Source: Candidatus Zixiibacteriota bacterium
GTDB lineage: Bacteria; Zixibacteria; MSB-5A5; GN15; FEB-12
Reading direction: 5' to 3'
Assembly: GCA_040753875.1 (NCBI GenBank)
Contig: JBFMDV010000030.1
Coordinates: 19,429 to 83,428, forward strand
DNA: 64,000 nucleotides
Part shown: in pieces, positions 7,361-15,552 of the stretch
Layout: the number at the start of each line of letters is the position of its first letter
Position numbering within the stretch: position 1 is the first letter of the stretch
Translations under genes and position numbers: made by a program
The notes under the pieces: model-generated
Database searches by the model: none
Seen by the model: only the letters and a program-made list of their open reading frames with translations
Told to the model about the DNA's origin: nothing

Positions 7361-7891
7361 ATGCTCCATTCCAAATCATCTGAACATCACGAATCGTCAA
7401 CGTCTCATTCGGGAGGCGGCGTTGTCCGTCGGTCGCGACTCGTCCGATGGTTGGAATATTTGGCCGGTGCCGCAGTTGTCATTGTTCTGGCTTATATCGT
7501 GTTCTTCTCTGTCCGGATCGCGCGGGGTGTTGCTCGTACCGGCAGCGATGCCGAGCTTCTGGTGCGGCTCCAGGTGCTCAACGCCAGCGGGAGAAGCGGG
7601 ATGGTGTCGTGGATAGCGGACCGCTTGAATGGGTACTCGGACCGTGAATTGGAGATCAAAGTAGTCGACAGCGGTAACTTCGACCTCACGGAAGTCCCGC
7701 AATCGTTCGTGATCTCCCGCGAGCAGGATAGCCGGTCCGCAAAAGCATTGGCGACCAAGCTTGGTCTGGACCCGGCGGCAGTGATCATTAAGCCGTTGGC
7801 GAGCAATCACCGCTTGGTGACCGCGACCCTGGTCGTTGGCAGGGACTATGCGAGAATTACGCTGAACGCACAGAACTCAAAGGAGAAATAA
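7361..7891 (+). CDS. LytR C-terminal-domain membrane protein
   Basis: 176 residues. One membrane span (about 29-53, WLEYLAGAAVVIVLAYIVFF) follows a short basic cytoplasmic head. The rest is a LytR_C domain: VQVLNASGRSG-like RLQVLNASGRSGM near residue 68, then a strand-helix pattern ending in LVVGRDY, where the classic domain has an (I/V)G.D ending. The catalytic LCP domain that normally precedes LytR_C is missing, so it cannot be a cell-wall ligase by itself; envelope binding is a guess. Its position nine bases before rsfS copies a lytR-rsfS gene order known in other phyla. The start is weak: no good Shine-Dalgarno before ATG 7361. Confidence 0.75.
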   Translation: MLHSKSSEHHESSTSHSGGGVVRRSRLVRWLEYLAGAAVVIVLAYIVFFSVRIARGVARTGSDAELLVRLQVLNASGRSGMVSWIADRLNGYSDRELEIKVVDSGNFDLTEVPQSFVISREQDSRSAKALATKLGLDPAAVIIKPLASNHRLVTATLVVGRDYARITLNAQNSKEK

Positions 7892-7900
7892 CCCGGACTC

Positions 7901-8305
7901 TTGAAGAAACTGACACCGTTATCATTAGCGCGGCTGGCCGGTCGGCTGGCGCTGTCCAAACGCGGCTTCGATGTCAAGATCCTCAAACTGAAGTCGCTGT
8001 CCAGTGTCTGTGACTACTTTGTCATCGTTTCGGGCGAGGCCGACGTGCAGGTGCGGGCGATCGCCAACGCGGTGGACGATGGGCTGATGGAGGCAGGATT
8101 GAAGCCATATCATGCCGAGGGGCTGTCCGACGGGAACTGGGTGCTGCTTGACTATATCGACGTTGTCGTGCACGTGTTCTACGAACCGACCCGTCGATTC
8201 TACGCGCTTGAAAAACTATGGGGCGACGCGCCGGTAGAAGAGATTGTGGATGGTCCGGAGCCCAAACACGCGACCGCCAAACGGGCGGTACGAAAACGAC
8301 AATAG
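7901..8305 (+). CDS. rsfS: Ribosomal silencing factor RsfS (Iojap family)
   Basis: 134 residues. RsfS binds uL14 on the large ribosomal subunit and blocks subunit joining when nutrients are scarce. Family motifs are seen in order: VKILKLKSLSSVCDYFVIVSG, then GLKPYHAEG, WVLLDYIDVVVHVF and YALEKLWGDAP. The C-tail is basic (KHATAKRAVRKRQ). The only in-frame start near the expected N-terminus is TTG at 7901; a GGAG lies 16-20 bases upstream, further than ideal, so the start is uncertain. rho follows after 27 bases. Confidence 0.92.
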   Translation: MKKLTPLSLARLAGRLALSKRGFDVKILKLKSLSSVCDYFVIVSGEADVQVRAIANAVDDGLMEAGLKPYHAEGLSDGNWVLLDYIDVVVHVFYEPTRRFYALEKLWGDAPVEEIVDGPEPKHATAKRAVRKRQ

Positions 8306-8332
8306 AAACGCATTGCATAGGATGACAGGGAA

Positions 8333-9586
8333 ATGGAACTCGTAGAGTTAAAGGCCAAGACCATCGCCGAGCTGCTCAAGATCGCCGAGGATCTGGATAT
8401 CCCGGGCGTCTCCGGCCTGCGCAAGTCGGAGTTGATTTACAAGGTGATGGAAGCGACCACCTCCTCGACCACCAACGGGATGATCTTCGCCGAAGGGGTT
8501 CTGGAGGTGATGGAAGAGGGGTACGGTTTTCTACGTTCGTCGGACTACAACTATCTGCCGGGGCCGGACGACATCTATGTGTCGCCATCGCAGATCAAGC
8601 GGTTTGACCTCCGGACCGGCGATACGGTGTCGGGCCAGGTGCGCCCGCCCAAGGAGAACGAGCGGTATTTCGCCCTGCTCAAGATCGAGGCGGTGAATTT
8701 CGAGGACCCGGAAGTCGCGAAACACAAGACGTTGTTCGATAATCTGACGCCGCTGTATCCGAATGAGGCGTTTCACCTGGAACTGCACACCGAAGAACTG
8801 ACCACGCGCATTATCGATCTCATGTGCCCGATCGGCAAAGGGCAGCGTTCGCTGATCACGTCGCCGCCGAAGGCGGGCAAGACGATGATCCTCCAGAAGA
8901 TCGCGCAGTCGGTTGTGGCCAATCACCCAAAAGTTCGCCTGATCGTGTTGTTGATCGACGAGCGTCCCGAGGAAGTAACGGAAATGCGCCGTTCGGTGCG
9001 TGGTGAAGTGATATCGTCAACTTTCGATGAGCCGGCGGAGAGACATGTCCAGGTTGCCAACATGGTGTTGGAGAAGGCCAAACGACTTGTGGAGCACAAG
9101 CACGATGTGGTAATCCTGCTGGACTCGATTACACGGCTGGCCCGTGCCCACAACGCGGTGGTGCCGCATTCCGGCAAGATCCTCTCGGGCGGCGTGGACT
9201 CCAACGCTCTGCATAAGCCGAAACGGTTTTTCGGTGCGGCACGAAATATCGAGGAGGGTGGATCGCTGACAATTGTCGGTACCGCGCTGATCGAGACCGG
9301 CTCGCGAATGGACGAAGTCATCTTCGAAGAGTTCAAAGGGACCGGTAACATGGAAATGGTACTGGATCGTCGCCTCTCCGACCGCCGTATTTTCCCGGCC
9401 ATGGACCTGAATCGGTCGTCTACCCGTAAGGAAGAGCTTCTCATGACTGATGAGGTGCTTAACAAAATCTGGATACTCCGCAAATTCCTGGCGGAAATGA
9501 ACCCGATCGAGGCCATGGAGTTCCTCACCGACCGTATGAAGAAGACCAAGACCAACGAGCGGTTCCTGGCATCAATGAAGGATTGA
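8333..9586 (+). CDS. rho: Transcription termination factor Rho
   Basis: 417 residues, the usual length. Rho is a hexameric RNA-dependent ATPase that ends untranslated transcripts. The N-terminal helical domain ([19 protein letters not shown]) is followed by the RNA-binding cold-shock-like domain with GYGFLRS and [10 protein letters not shown]. Then come the Walker A PPKAGKTM (about 182-189), the Q-loop region [12 protein letters not shown], and Walker [14 protein letters not shown]. Unlike rho of some FCB relatives there is no long N-terminal insertion. The gene ends next to a hairpin (9627-9668) shared with the opposing gene. Confidence 0.98.
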   Translation: MELVELKAKTIAELLKIAEDLDIPGVSGLRKSELIYKVMEATTSSTTNGMIFAEGVLEVMEEGYGFLRSSDYNYLPGPDDIYVSPSQIKRFDLRTGDTVSGQVRPPKENERYFALLKIEAVNFEDPEVAKHKTLFDNLTPLYPNEAFHLELHTEELTTRIIDLMCPIGKGQRSLITSPPKAGKTMILQKIAQSVVANHPKVRLIVLLIDERPEEVTEMRRSVRGEVISSTFDEPAERHVQVANMVLEKAKRLVEHKHDVVILLDSITRLARAHNAVVPHSGKILSGGVDSNALHKPKRFFGAARNIEEGGSLTIVGTALIETGSRMDEVIFEEFKGTGNMEMVLDRRLSDRRIFPAMDLNRSSTRKEELLMTDEVLNKIWILRKFLAEMNPIEAMEFLTDRMKKTKTNERFLASMKD

Positions 9587-9626
9587 GCGAGCCGGAGCAG
9601 CGACGACGGCGCGTGAATGTACGAAT

Positions 9627-9668
9627 GCCGGCAGGTTCCCTTGCGCCGCAAACGCAAGGCGACCTGCC
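9627..9668. terminator. Hairpin between convergent genes, probable two-way terminator
   Basis: CGGCAGGT (9629-9636), a two-base mismatch, CCTTGCG, a short loop, CGCAAGG, two mismatched bases, ACCTGCCG (9662-9669), followed by TTTCGTTTG. It sits between rho and the opposing beta-propeller gene. The broken-stem layout (arm, mismatch, arm) is like that of the repeats at 1911-4817, so it may be a distant member that serves as a terminator. Boundaries are within a base or two. Confidence 0.6.
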
Positions 9669-9691
9669 GTTTCGTTTGTTGGGAAGAGTGT

Positions 9692-10648
9692 CTACTTTAC
9701 GGTACCGCGTATGATGCCGCCGTCCGAACCGACAGCGTAGAGTTTGTTTCCGATCAGGCAGAGATCGAGTATGTCAATGGGTTGGGGGATTTTCTCTGCC
9801 TTCCACGTCTTGCCGCCGTCGATCGTCTTCTGGAGCATGCCGGTACTGCCGGCAACGTAGCCGATATCGGCGCTTAGAAGCGCCACCGATGTATACTGCA
9901 CGCTTTCGTCCAGCGAGATAGACGTCCAGGAGTTGCCGCCATCGTGAGTGTACGCCCCCATGCCTTGATTCCCTACGATAACACCGAATGTCCCATAGAA
10001 AGCGATGGCGCGCCCCGGCTTACCGTCGATTGTCTTGCGGTCCTGCCAGGTGGCTCCCAAGTCGCGGGAATAATGCAACCGTCCCCAACTCTGGAAGCAG
10101 ACGGGCGATCCCGCCCGGTAGAAGAGCTCGCCGTAACCTCGTCCCAGGTCGGGCAGTTGATCCCATGATCTGCCAAAGTCGGTGCTGCGAAGCAACAAAC
10201 CCTTCGAACGATCTTTCGCGTCACGGGCCCACCCGACCACGAGAGCGGTCTTTGAATCCAACATGATCGTGCTCAGAAGCCAGGGTAGTGTATCTCTGAG
10301 GGAGCGATCACTCCAGGTAGCGCCGCCATCGAAGGTAAGCAGGATCGCACCGTGCCGTCCGCAAACGATACCGGTATCGCCGTTGATGAAGCTGACATCT
10401 TCAAGCGGCATGTTTCCTGGGAACCTGAGCAGAGTCCAGATCCGTCCGCCGTTATCGGTGCGAAGAACCTTGCCGCTGCTGGTCACCACAAAGCCGGTAT
10501 CGGGATTCACGAACCAGACGCCGCTGATGTTGTCGTCGACGGGAGTCTTTATAAGTTCCCAGTTGTCAGCCCGCGTGCTGCCGGCGAACAGGAACATTGC
10601 GAGCACTGTTATCGCTGATAACCAGAGACAGTTTTTTGATTGTCGCAT
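9692..10648 (-). CDS. Exported beta-propeller protein, Ycf48/BNR-like
   Basis: 318 residues. A Sec signal peptide (about 1-27, ending GSTRA) is followed by repeats with the pattern VWFVNPDTGFVVTSSGKVLRT, DGGATWSD and DGGKTW. These are the Asp-box (SxDxGxTW) and the G-x-G-x-V/I-x-x-T strands of Ycf48-like and sialidase-type propellers. No sialidase catalytic residues were recognised. Ycf48 itself assists photosystem II assembly, but bacterial relatives are general secreted propellers of unknown role. It faces rho and shares a 114-base divergent region with ftsE. AAAGGGCAGCAG before the ATG gives a good ribosome-binding site. Confidence 0.85.
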   Translation of the reverse strand: MRQSKNCLWLSAITVLAMFLFAGSTRADNWELIKTPVDDNISGVWFVNPDTGFVVTSSGKVLRTDNGGRIWTLLRFPGNMPLEDVSFINGDTGIVCGRHGAILLTFDGGATWSDRSLRDTLPWLLSTIMLDSKTALVVGWARDAKDRSKGLLLRSTDFGRSWDQLPDLGRGYGELFYRAGSPVCFQSWGRLHYSRDLGATWQDRKTIDGKPGRAIAFYGTFGVIVGNQGMGAYTHDGGNSWTSISLDESVQYTSVALLSADIGYVAGSTGMLQKTIDGGKTWKAEKIPQPIDILDLCLIGNKLYAVGSDGGIIRGTVK

Positions 10649-10762
10649 CTGCTGCCCTTTTGTACACTCCAGACTACGCTACGATTCAACCTTTGATGCG
10701 TGCGCAGTGTATGCATGATAGCAGTTTCTGTCAATTGAAACCGACAAGGATAAGTATCTCGC

Positions 10763-11428
10763 ATGGCTCAGTGGCCGCTCATCGATATTCGGCATCTCAA
10801 AGTGAAGAATGAGCGGGGGGATCTCGTCTTCACCGACTTGAGCATCGAACTCCAGCCCGGCCAATCCATGATAATCACGGGGCCGGCCGGATCCGGGAAG
10901 ACAACGATCGCGGAGCTTCTTGTTGGTTTGAAGTCCCCTTACGAAGGGAGCTTGGAGTTATTCGGCGAAGCCGTCAAGCCGGGGCGAACTCGACAGATGC
11001 GGAAGTTCCGGCGCAAGATCGGAGGGGTTGGCGGACCTTGGGGGCTGATCCCATCGATGACGGTGACTGAGAATATCCTCTTGCCGCTCATAATCGCCGG
11101 CGAACGCCCCAGGACTCAGAGGGAACGCCTTCGCAAGATGCTCAATGAATTCGGGCTGTCCAAAGTCGCGGGACATCACCCGGCACATTTGACACGAGTT
11201 GAAAGTACGCTCTGTCAGATAGCCCGCGCCTCGATCGCCAACCAGCCGCTCGTGGTTCTTGATGAACCCTCCGCCGGTCTTGATATCCCCACTTATCAAC
11301 ACGTCTGCGAGTACATGGTGAAGGCATCGGTCTCGGGCCGTTCCATGCTGGTCTTGTCGTCGGAGTTGCCGCCGCAGGAGATCCCGGGAAGTATTCATTA
11401 CCGTATCGTCAACGGGCGGCTGGAATGA
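10763..11428 (+). CDS. ftsE: FtsE-like ABC ATPase with degenerate Q-loop, signature and H-loop
   Basis: 221 residues, FtsE length. In other bacteria FtsE powers FtsX, which switches on periplasmic cell-wall amidases at division. Walker A GPAGSGKTT (40-48) and Walker B LVVLDEPSAGLD (163-174) are intact. The Q-loop glutamine is Gly91, in GGVGGPWG. The LSGGE signature reads LTRVE (143-147). The switch region reads LSSE where MATHD is expected, so the H-loop histidine is Ser200. Assignment to FtsE rests mainly on the coupling to ftsX and envC. ATP may still be bound, while hydrolysis could be slow or lost; that is inference. ftsX starts inside its stop codon (ATGA). Confidence 0.85.
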   Translation: MAQWPLIDIRHLKVKNERGDLVFTDLSIELQPGQSMIITGPAGSGKTTIAELLVGLKSPYEGSLELFGEAVKPGRTRQMRKFRRKIGGVGGPWGLIPSMTVTENILLPLIIAGERPRTQRERLRKMLNEFGLSKVAGHHPAHLTRVESTLCQIARASIANQPLVVLDEPSAGLDIPTYQHVCEYMVKASVSGRSMLVLSSELPPQEIPGSIHYRIVNGRLE

Positions 11429-12282
11429 CCCGGTTCAGTTTTGTCTGGCGAGAATTGGGGCGAATGCTCTACCGGTATCCAGGGACCGCCCTCGGCTCGT
11501 TCCTGTCGTTGAGTCTTCTGTTTCTGCTGTTCGACGTGTTCTGGGTGGCCACCGGGACGACCAATCAATTCTACGCGACGTTATTATCCGACCTTCGCAT
11601 GGAGGCGTTTGTCTCGGAAGAACTGCCGGATTCGGCGCTGACACGGCTTTCGTCCGACATTGCCGACATGGCGGGCATTCGCTCGGTCGAGTACGTCTCC
11701 CGGGAACAGGCGCGTCAGGACCTGGCCAATCTGGTCGGGACCGACCTGTTGGTGGGGTATGATTCGCTGAACCCACTCCCGCGATCTTTCGTTCTCATAC
11801 TCGATGGCGCGTATCACGGGCTTTCCGCAATGGGGGGCCTGGAGCAGCGATTGGTGGCTCTTACGGGCGTAGCCGAAGTGCATTACAGTAAGAAGTGGCT
11901 GGAGCAAATGGAGCAGACAAGACTCCTGTTCCGGACTGTGGGACTGGCGCTGGGCGCCATCATTTTGCTGGCGGCCATCATCACGACCAGCAACAGTATT
12001 CGCCTGATGACCAGAGCACGCGCTCTGGGCCTGCACCAGATGCGGCTCCTGGGGGCTGGCCGGTTGTTTACGGCTTCGCCGTTTCTGCTCGAAGGCTTCT
12101 TGCTTACCGGCATGTCTGCGGTGGGGTCCTGGGGGCTCTTGCTGATCGGCGTCCGGAAGATCTCATTCAGCCAGTTCGCCGTGGTAGTGCCGGCCTATGC
12201 TGACATGGCGTTATTCTGCCTGGCGGCAGCCTTGCTCGGGGCAGTCAGCGGCCTTCTGGGCATCAGGAAGGCACTGCGATGA
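11425..12282 (+). CDS. ftsX: FtsX-like division permease
   Basis: 285 residues, a normal FtsX length. A short cytoplasmic head is followed by a first span (about 18-40), a periplasmic ectodomain with MEAFVSEELPDSA and the conserved VEYVSREQARQDL segment, then three spans near the C-terminus (about 170-190, 213-235 and 250-275). FtsX joins FtsE inside to EnvC outside. The gene is translationally coupled to ftsE and to envC by 4-base overlaps on both sides, so all three should be made in fixed ratio. Confidence 0.9.
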   Translation: MTRFSFVWRELGRMLYRYPGTALGSFLSLSLLFLLFDVFWVATGTTNQFYATLLSDLRMEAFVSEELPDSALTRLSSDIADMAGIRSVEYVSREQARQDLANLVGTDLLVGYDSLNPLPRSFVLILDGAYHGLSAMGGLEQRLVALTGVAEVHYSKKWLEQMEQTRLLFRTVGLALGAIILLAAIITTSNSIRLMTRARALGLHQMRLLGAGRLFTASPFLLEGFLLTGMSAVGSWGLLLIGVRKISFSQFAVVVPAYADMALFCLAAALLGAVSGLLGIRKALR

Positions 12283-13463
12283 CAAAGACGATCCGGTGTT
12301 TGGCGTGCATCAGTCTCGTAGTAACCTTCATTTCCGCGGGGTTGGTGCGTGCTGCCGATCCCAAAAAGGGGAAAGTGACAGACCAGCGCCAGGAACTTGA
12401 GAAACTCAAGCGTGATGTGCAGAAGAGCCAGTCGCGGCTCGATTCGCTCAAGCGAGAGGAAGCGCGCGTTCAGAAAGACCTCTCCGAGTACGACCAGCGG
12501 ATCACATCGCAAAGACAGGTCCTGGACCGTTTGAAACGAGAGCGAACGCAGCTTTCGAGGGCGATCGGCGAAGCGGAGAATCAGCAGAAATCGAGTCAGC
12601 AGAATCTCGAACAGACGCAGCGGCGTTTTCTGGCCAACGTACGCCAATTGTATGTTTCTGCCCGGCAGACCGACTATTCATTCCTCGCGCGTCCCGATGA
12701 AGAACGCGAGATGCACCGGCGGCTCATTTACCTTACGCAACTGGCCAATTTTGAGTCGGGCAGCGTCACTTCAGCCTCGCAATCCCTCTCCCAGTCTCTG
12801 GCCGAGTTGAAGCAACTCATCGGTGAAGGGAGCCAGATGTCCGGTCTGGTCAAGCAAAAAGAGGCCTCGTATGCGCTCGAAAAGAGCCGTAAGCAACGCC
12901 GGGAGAAGGCGCTCGACCGGATCCGTCGCCTGAGCAAAGATGAAGCTGAGCGGGTCATTTCGCTCAGCAAAGTTGCCGAAGAGATGGAATCGATCATCGC
13001 CCGTCTGGAGAAGCAGCAACGAGAGGCACAGGCGCGACGCCAGACGCAGCCGCGCAGCAGTTCCTCGTTCGCCGGATTGAAAGGGAATCTGGCGACGCCG
13101 TTCAAGGGAACGGTGCTGACTTCGTTCGGGCACTCGGTCGACCCGGTCACTCGCCTCAAGTCATTCTCTCCCGGCATTGTTATTAAGGGAGCGCCCAAAG
13201 GAGCTATGCACTCCGTGGCCGCCGGCACGGTCGTGTACACGGGCAATTTGCGGGGATACGGGAATTTTGTTATTGTCGATCATGACGGCGAGTACTACAC
13301 GACCTACGCGGGACTTGGCGGGATTACCGTCGAATCGAACCAGGAGGTTCGCGCCGGGCAACAACTTGGGCAGGCGGGGGGTGACGGCATTGTCCGGTTC
13401 GAATTGCGTAAAGGGCGCGAGCCGCTTGATCCGGTGGAGTGGTTGACAATTGAATCGTTCTAA
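12279..13463 (+). CDS. envC: EnvC-like amidase activator (coiled coil plus degenerate LytM)
   Basis: 394 residues. A signal peptide (about 1-25) leads into long coiled coils (about 30-125 and 165-255) and a C-terminal LytM/M23 domain (about 268-390). EnvC is recruited by FtsX and activates cell-wall amidases; it is not itself an enzyme. In line with this the zinc ligands are gone: the HxGxD region reads SPGIV (297-301), and the later histidines are Gly345 in YAGL and Arg373 in VRFELR. Overlap with ftsX and the ftsE-ftsX-envC order support the role. No amidase gene is in the window. Confidence 0.92.
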   Translation: MTKTIRCLACISLVVTFISAGLVRAADPKKGKVTDQRQELEKLKRDVQKSQSRLDSLKREEARVQKDLSEYDQRITSQRQVLDRLKRERTQLSRAIGEAENQQKSSQQNLEQTQRRFLANVRQLYVSARQTDYSFLARPDEEREMHRRLIYLTQLANFESGSVTSASQSLSQSLAELKQLIGEGSQMSGLVKQKEASYALEKSRKQRREKALDRIRRLSKDEAERVISLSKVAEEMESIIARLEKQQREAQARRQTQPRSSSSFAGLKGNLATPFKGTVLTSFGHSVDPVTRLKSFSPGIVIKGAPKGAMHSVAAGTVVYTGNLRGYGNFVIVDHDGEYYTTYAGLGGITVESNQEVRAGQQLGQAGGDGIVRFELRKGREPLDPVEWLTIESF

Positions 13464-13470
13464 CATCACC

Positions 13471-14583
13471 ATGGCACAGGCGAAGGCCTGGAGTTTGTTG
13501 TCGCGCAGTTACCGATCGGGTCGAGTGGCCTCGACATATCTCTTCTGCGGGCGGGAAGGGGTTGGCCACTGGCCGTTGGCGGTCCAGTTTGCCGCCCTCC
13601 TGAATTGCCGGGAGACCGTCCCATCCGCGGAGAATCCCGAGGTTTTCGTACCGTGCGGCGTCTGCGTCCAGTGCCGGAACATCTTTGCACTCAATTTCCC
13701 GGGATTGCACTTGATCGTCCCGATCCCCTCGCACAAGAACCTGGGGGAAGCGATCGACCTCACCAACGCGTTCCTTGACGAGAAGAGGGCAGAACCGTAT
13801 AAGCTGCTTAGTTCGGAGACCGCGGTGTCGATTCCCATTCTGCTGGCGCGCGAGGTCAAGCAGGCGCTATCAAGGAAGGGAACCGAAGGAACCACGCGGG
13901 TCGTGTTGTTTTACCAGATGGAGAAAATGCTGCCGTCATCGGCCGATGCGCTCCTGAAGCTCATCGAGGAACCGTCACCTGACACAGTGATCATATTGAC
14001 GGCCGAGCGGCCGGAGTCGCTGCTGCCCACTATTCAGTCACGGGCGCAGAAAATAAAACTTGGTCGGGTACCTGAACAGGTGACAGCCTCGTATCTGCGC
14101 GAGCATTACAAAGTAAGCGACACGCGAGCCAGGCTCCTGGCGCGCCTGTCGGAAGGGGTGCTTGGGCAGGCAATCGAATTGGCTTCGGTCGAAGAAGATG
14201 AAGAGTTGTCGCGTCGGGCGGTCGGTTTTCTGTTGTTCAAATCTCTGTTTGTCGACCGGAATCCGGAAACGATCGGCCATTTGGTGGAATTGCTGGAACG
14301 AAGCGGCCGGAGTGAAGCCGAGGAACTCCTGCGGCTCTGGCAGTCGCTGGTTCGTGATTGTGTATATTATGCCGTCACCGGCAGCGATGCGGAGTTTGTC
14401 AATGTGGATTTTGGCTCGGACCTGGTCAAGTTCGCACGGTCGTTTGACGATCCGAAGGTGGCGGTAGCGATGACCGACCGAATCAAGAATACCCTTGCCG
14501 ATCTTCGCCGCAACGTGCATATTCAGTCCGCCTTAGTGTCGCTCTCACTTAGACTTAAGGCTGATCTGCAGGTGTCCGGGTAA
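13471..14583 (+). CDS. holB: DNA polymerase III delta' subunit
   Basis: 370 residues from the ATG at 13471; a TTG at 13450, inside envC, would add seven residues. Delta' is part of the clamp loader that sets beta clamps on DNA. The N-terminus shows the usual SGRVASTYLFCGREGVGH, a P-loop-like segment that, as in other delta' proteins, lacks the lysine. A zinc module with CGVCVQC follows, then a sensor region IEEPSPDTVIILTAERPESLLPTIQSR typical of HolB and DnaX. The downstream order ricT, metG, tatD, rsmA repeats a cluster known from Firmicutes, which supports the call. Confidence 0.9.
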   Translation: MAQAKAWSLLSRSYRSGRVASTYLFCGREGVGHWPLAVQFAALLNCRETVPSAENPEVFVPCGVCVQCRNIFALNFPGLHLIVPIPSHKNLGEAIDLTNAFLDEKRAEPYKLLSSETAVSIPILLAREVKQALSRKGTEGTTRVVLFYQMEKMLPSSADALLKLIEEPSPDTVIILTAERPESLLPTIQSRAQKIKLGRVPEQVTASYLREHYKVSDTRARLLARLSEGVLGQAIELASVEEDEELSRRAVGFLLFKSLFVDRNPETIGHLVELLERSGRSEAEELLRLWQSLVRDCVYYAVTGSDAEFVNVDFGSDLVKFARSFDDPKVAVAMTDRIKNTLADLRRNVHIQSALVSLSLRLKADLQVSG

Positions 14584-14604
14584 GACGCTCACGCAAGGAC
14601 AGTC

Positions 14605-15531
14605 ATGGCTGAATTGTATCTGGTTGAATTCAAGGGCTCCCGAAAAGAGTACTTCTATAACTCGTACCACCATGCGCTAAAGGCGCAGGAACACGTCATC
14701 GTGCAAGCCGATCAGGGGGAGGACATCGGCGTGCTCATGAAGCGGATCGATGCGCACATCGATTTCGCGGATGCTGCCCGCCCCCGGTCGATCCTTCGGC
14801 CGGCGGGCCGTGAGGATCGGCTGCACCTGGATGACCTGCGCAAAAAGGAAGCGCAGTACAAGAAGGAAATCCTCGTTCTTATTCGTAAGCACGGTCTGGT
14901 CATGAAAGTCGTGGATTGTGAATGTCAGTTCGACGGCAACAAGATCACGTTTTTCTTTACCGCCGAACACCGGGTGGACTTCCGGGCGCTCGTGCGCGAC
15001 CTTGCCTCGCGATACCGCACGCGAATTGAACTCCGTCAAATCGGTGTCCGCGATGAAGCGCGCCGGCTTGATGGATATGGCATATGCGGGCGGCGTCAGT
15101 GCTGTAATACGTTCATCCGGGATTTTGCGCCGATCTCGACCGCGCATGCGCGCGAACAGGATCTGTCGCTCAATCCATCAAAGATCTCCGGCAACTGCGG
15201 GCGACTACTCTGCTGCCTGCGATATGAGGTCGACATGTATTCTTCGGCGAAACGCGCCTTTCCGGCGGTCGGAATGATGGTGGTGACCAAACAAGGGCCC
15301 GGGATCCTCCAGCGAGTCGATATCTTTCAACAGGAGGCGATCCTCATGGCTGAAGACGGCAGCGTATTCCGCGCCAAGGCGGCCGATATTCTGAGCGCGT
15401 TCAAGCCGCAGGCAGGTGAGACAGCTGCGGTCAAACCTGCCCCCAGCGCGATCACCGAAGATGAGACCGCAGCGGGAACCACCCAGGACGAGTTGAGCAA
15501 GCTGGACGAACCTGAGAGCCTTCAACCGTGA
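14605..15531 (+). CDS. ricT: PSP1-domain protein RicT/YaaT
   Basis: 308 residues. RicT in Bacillus is part of a complex with Fe-S clusters that modulates RNase Y and sporulation or competence. The PSP1 core is clear: FHFTAEHRVDFRALVRDLA-like strands (about 115-135), RIELRQIGVRDEARRLDGYG, then the conserved Cys-rich GRRQCCNTF and SGNCGRLLCCLRYE, which supply cluster ligands in known members. A low-complexity acidic tail (about 275-308) follows. An AAGGACAG before the ATG supports the start, and metG follows after 21 bases. No ricF or ricA is in the window. Confidence 0.9.
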   Translation: MAELYLVEFKGSRKEYFYNSYHHALKAQEHVIVQADQGEDIGVLMKRIDAHIDFADAARPRSILRPAGREDRLHLDDLRKKEAQYKKEILVLIRKHGLVMKVVDCECQFDGNKITFFFTAEHRVDFRALVRDLASRYRTRIELRQIGVRDEARRLDGYGICGRRQCCNTFIRDFAPISTAHAREQDLSLNPSKISGNCGRLLCCLRYEVDMYSSAKRAFPAVGMMVVTKQGPGILQRVDIFQQEAILMAEDGSVFRAKAADILSAFKPQAGETAAVKPAPSAITEDETAAGTTQDELSKLDEPESLQP

Positions 15532-15552
15532 CCTTTCGTAAGGAGCCATGAC

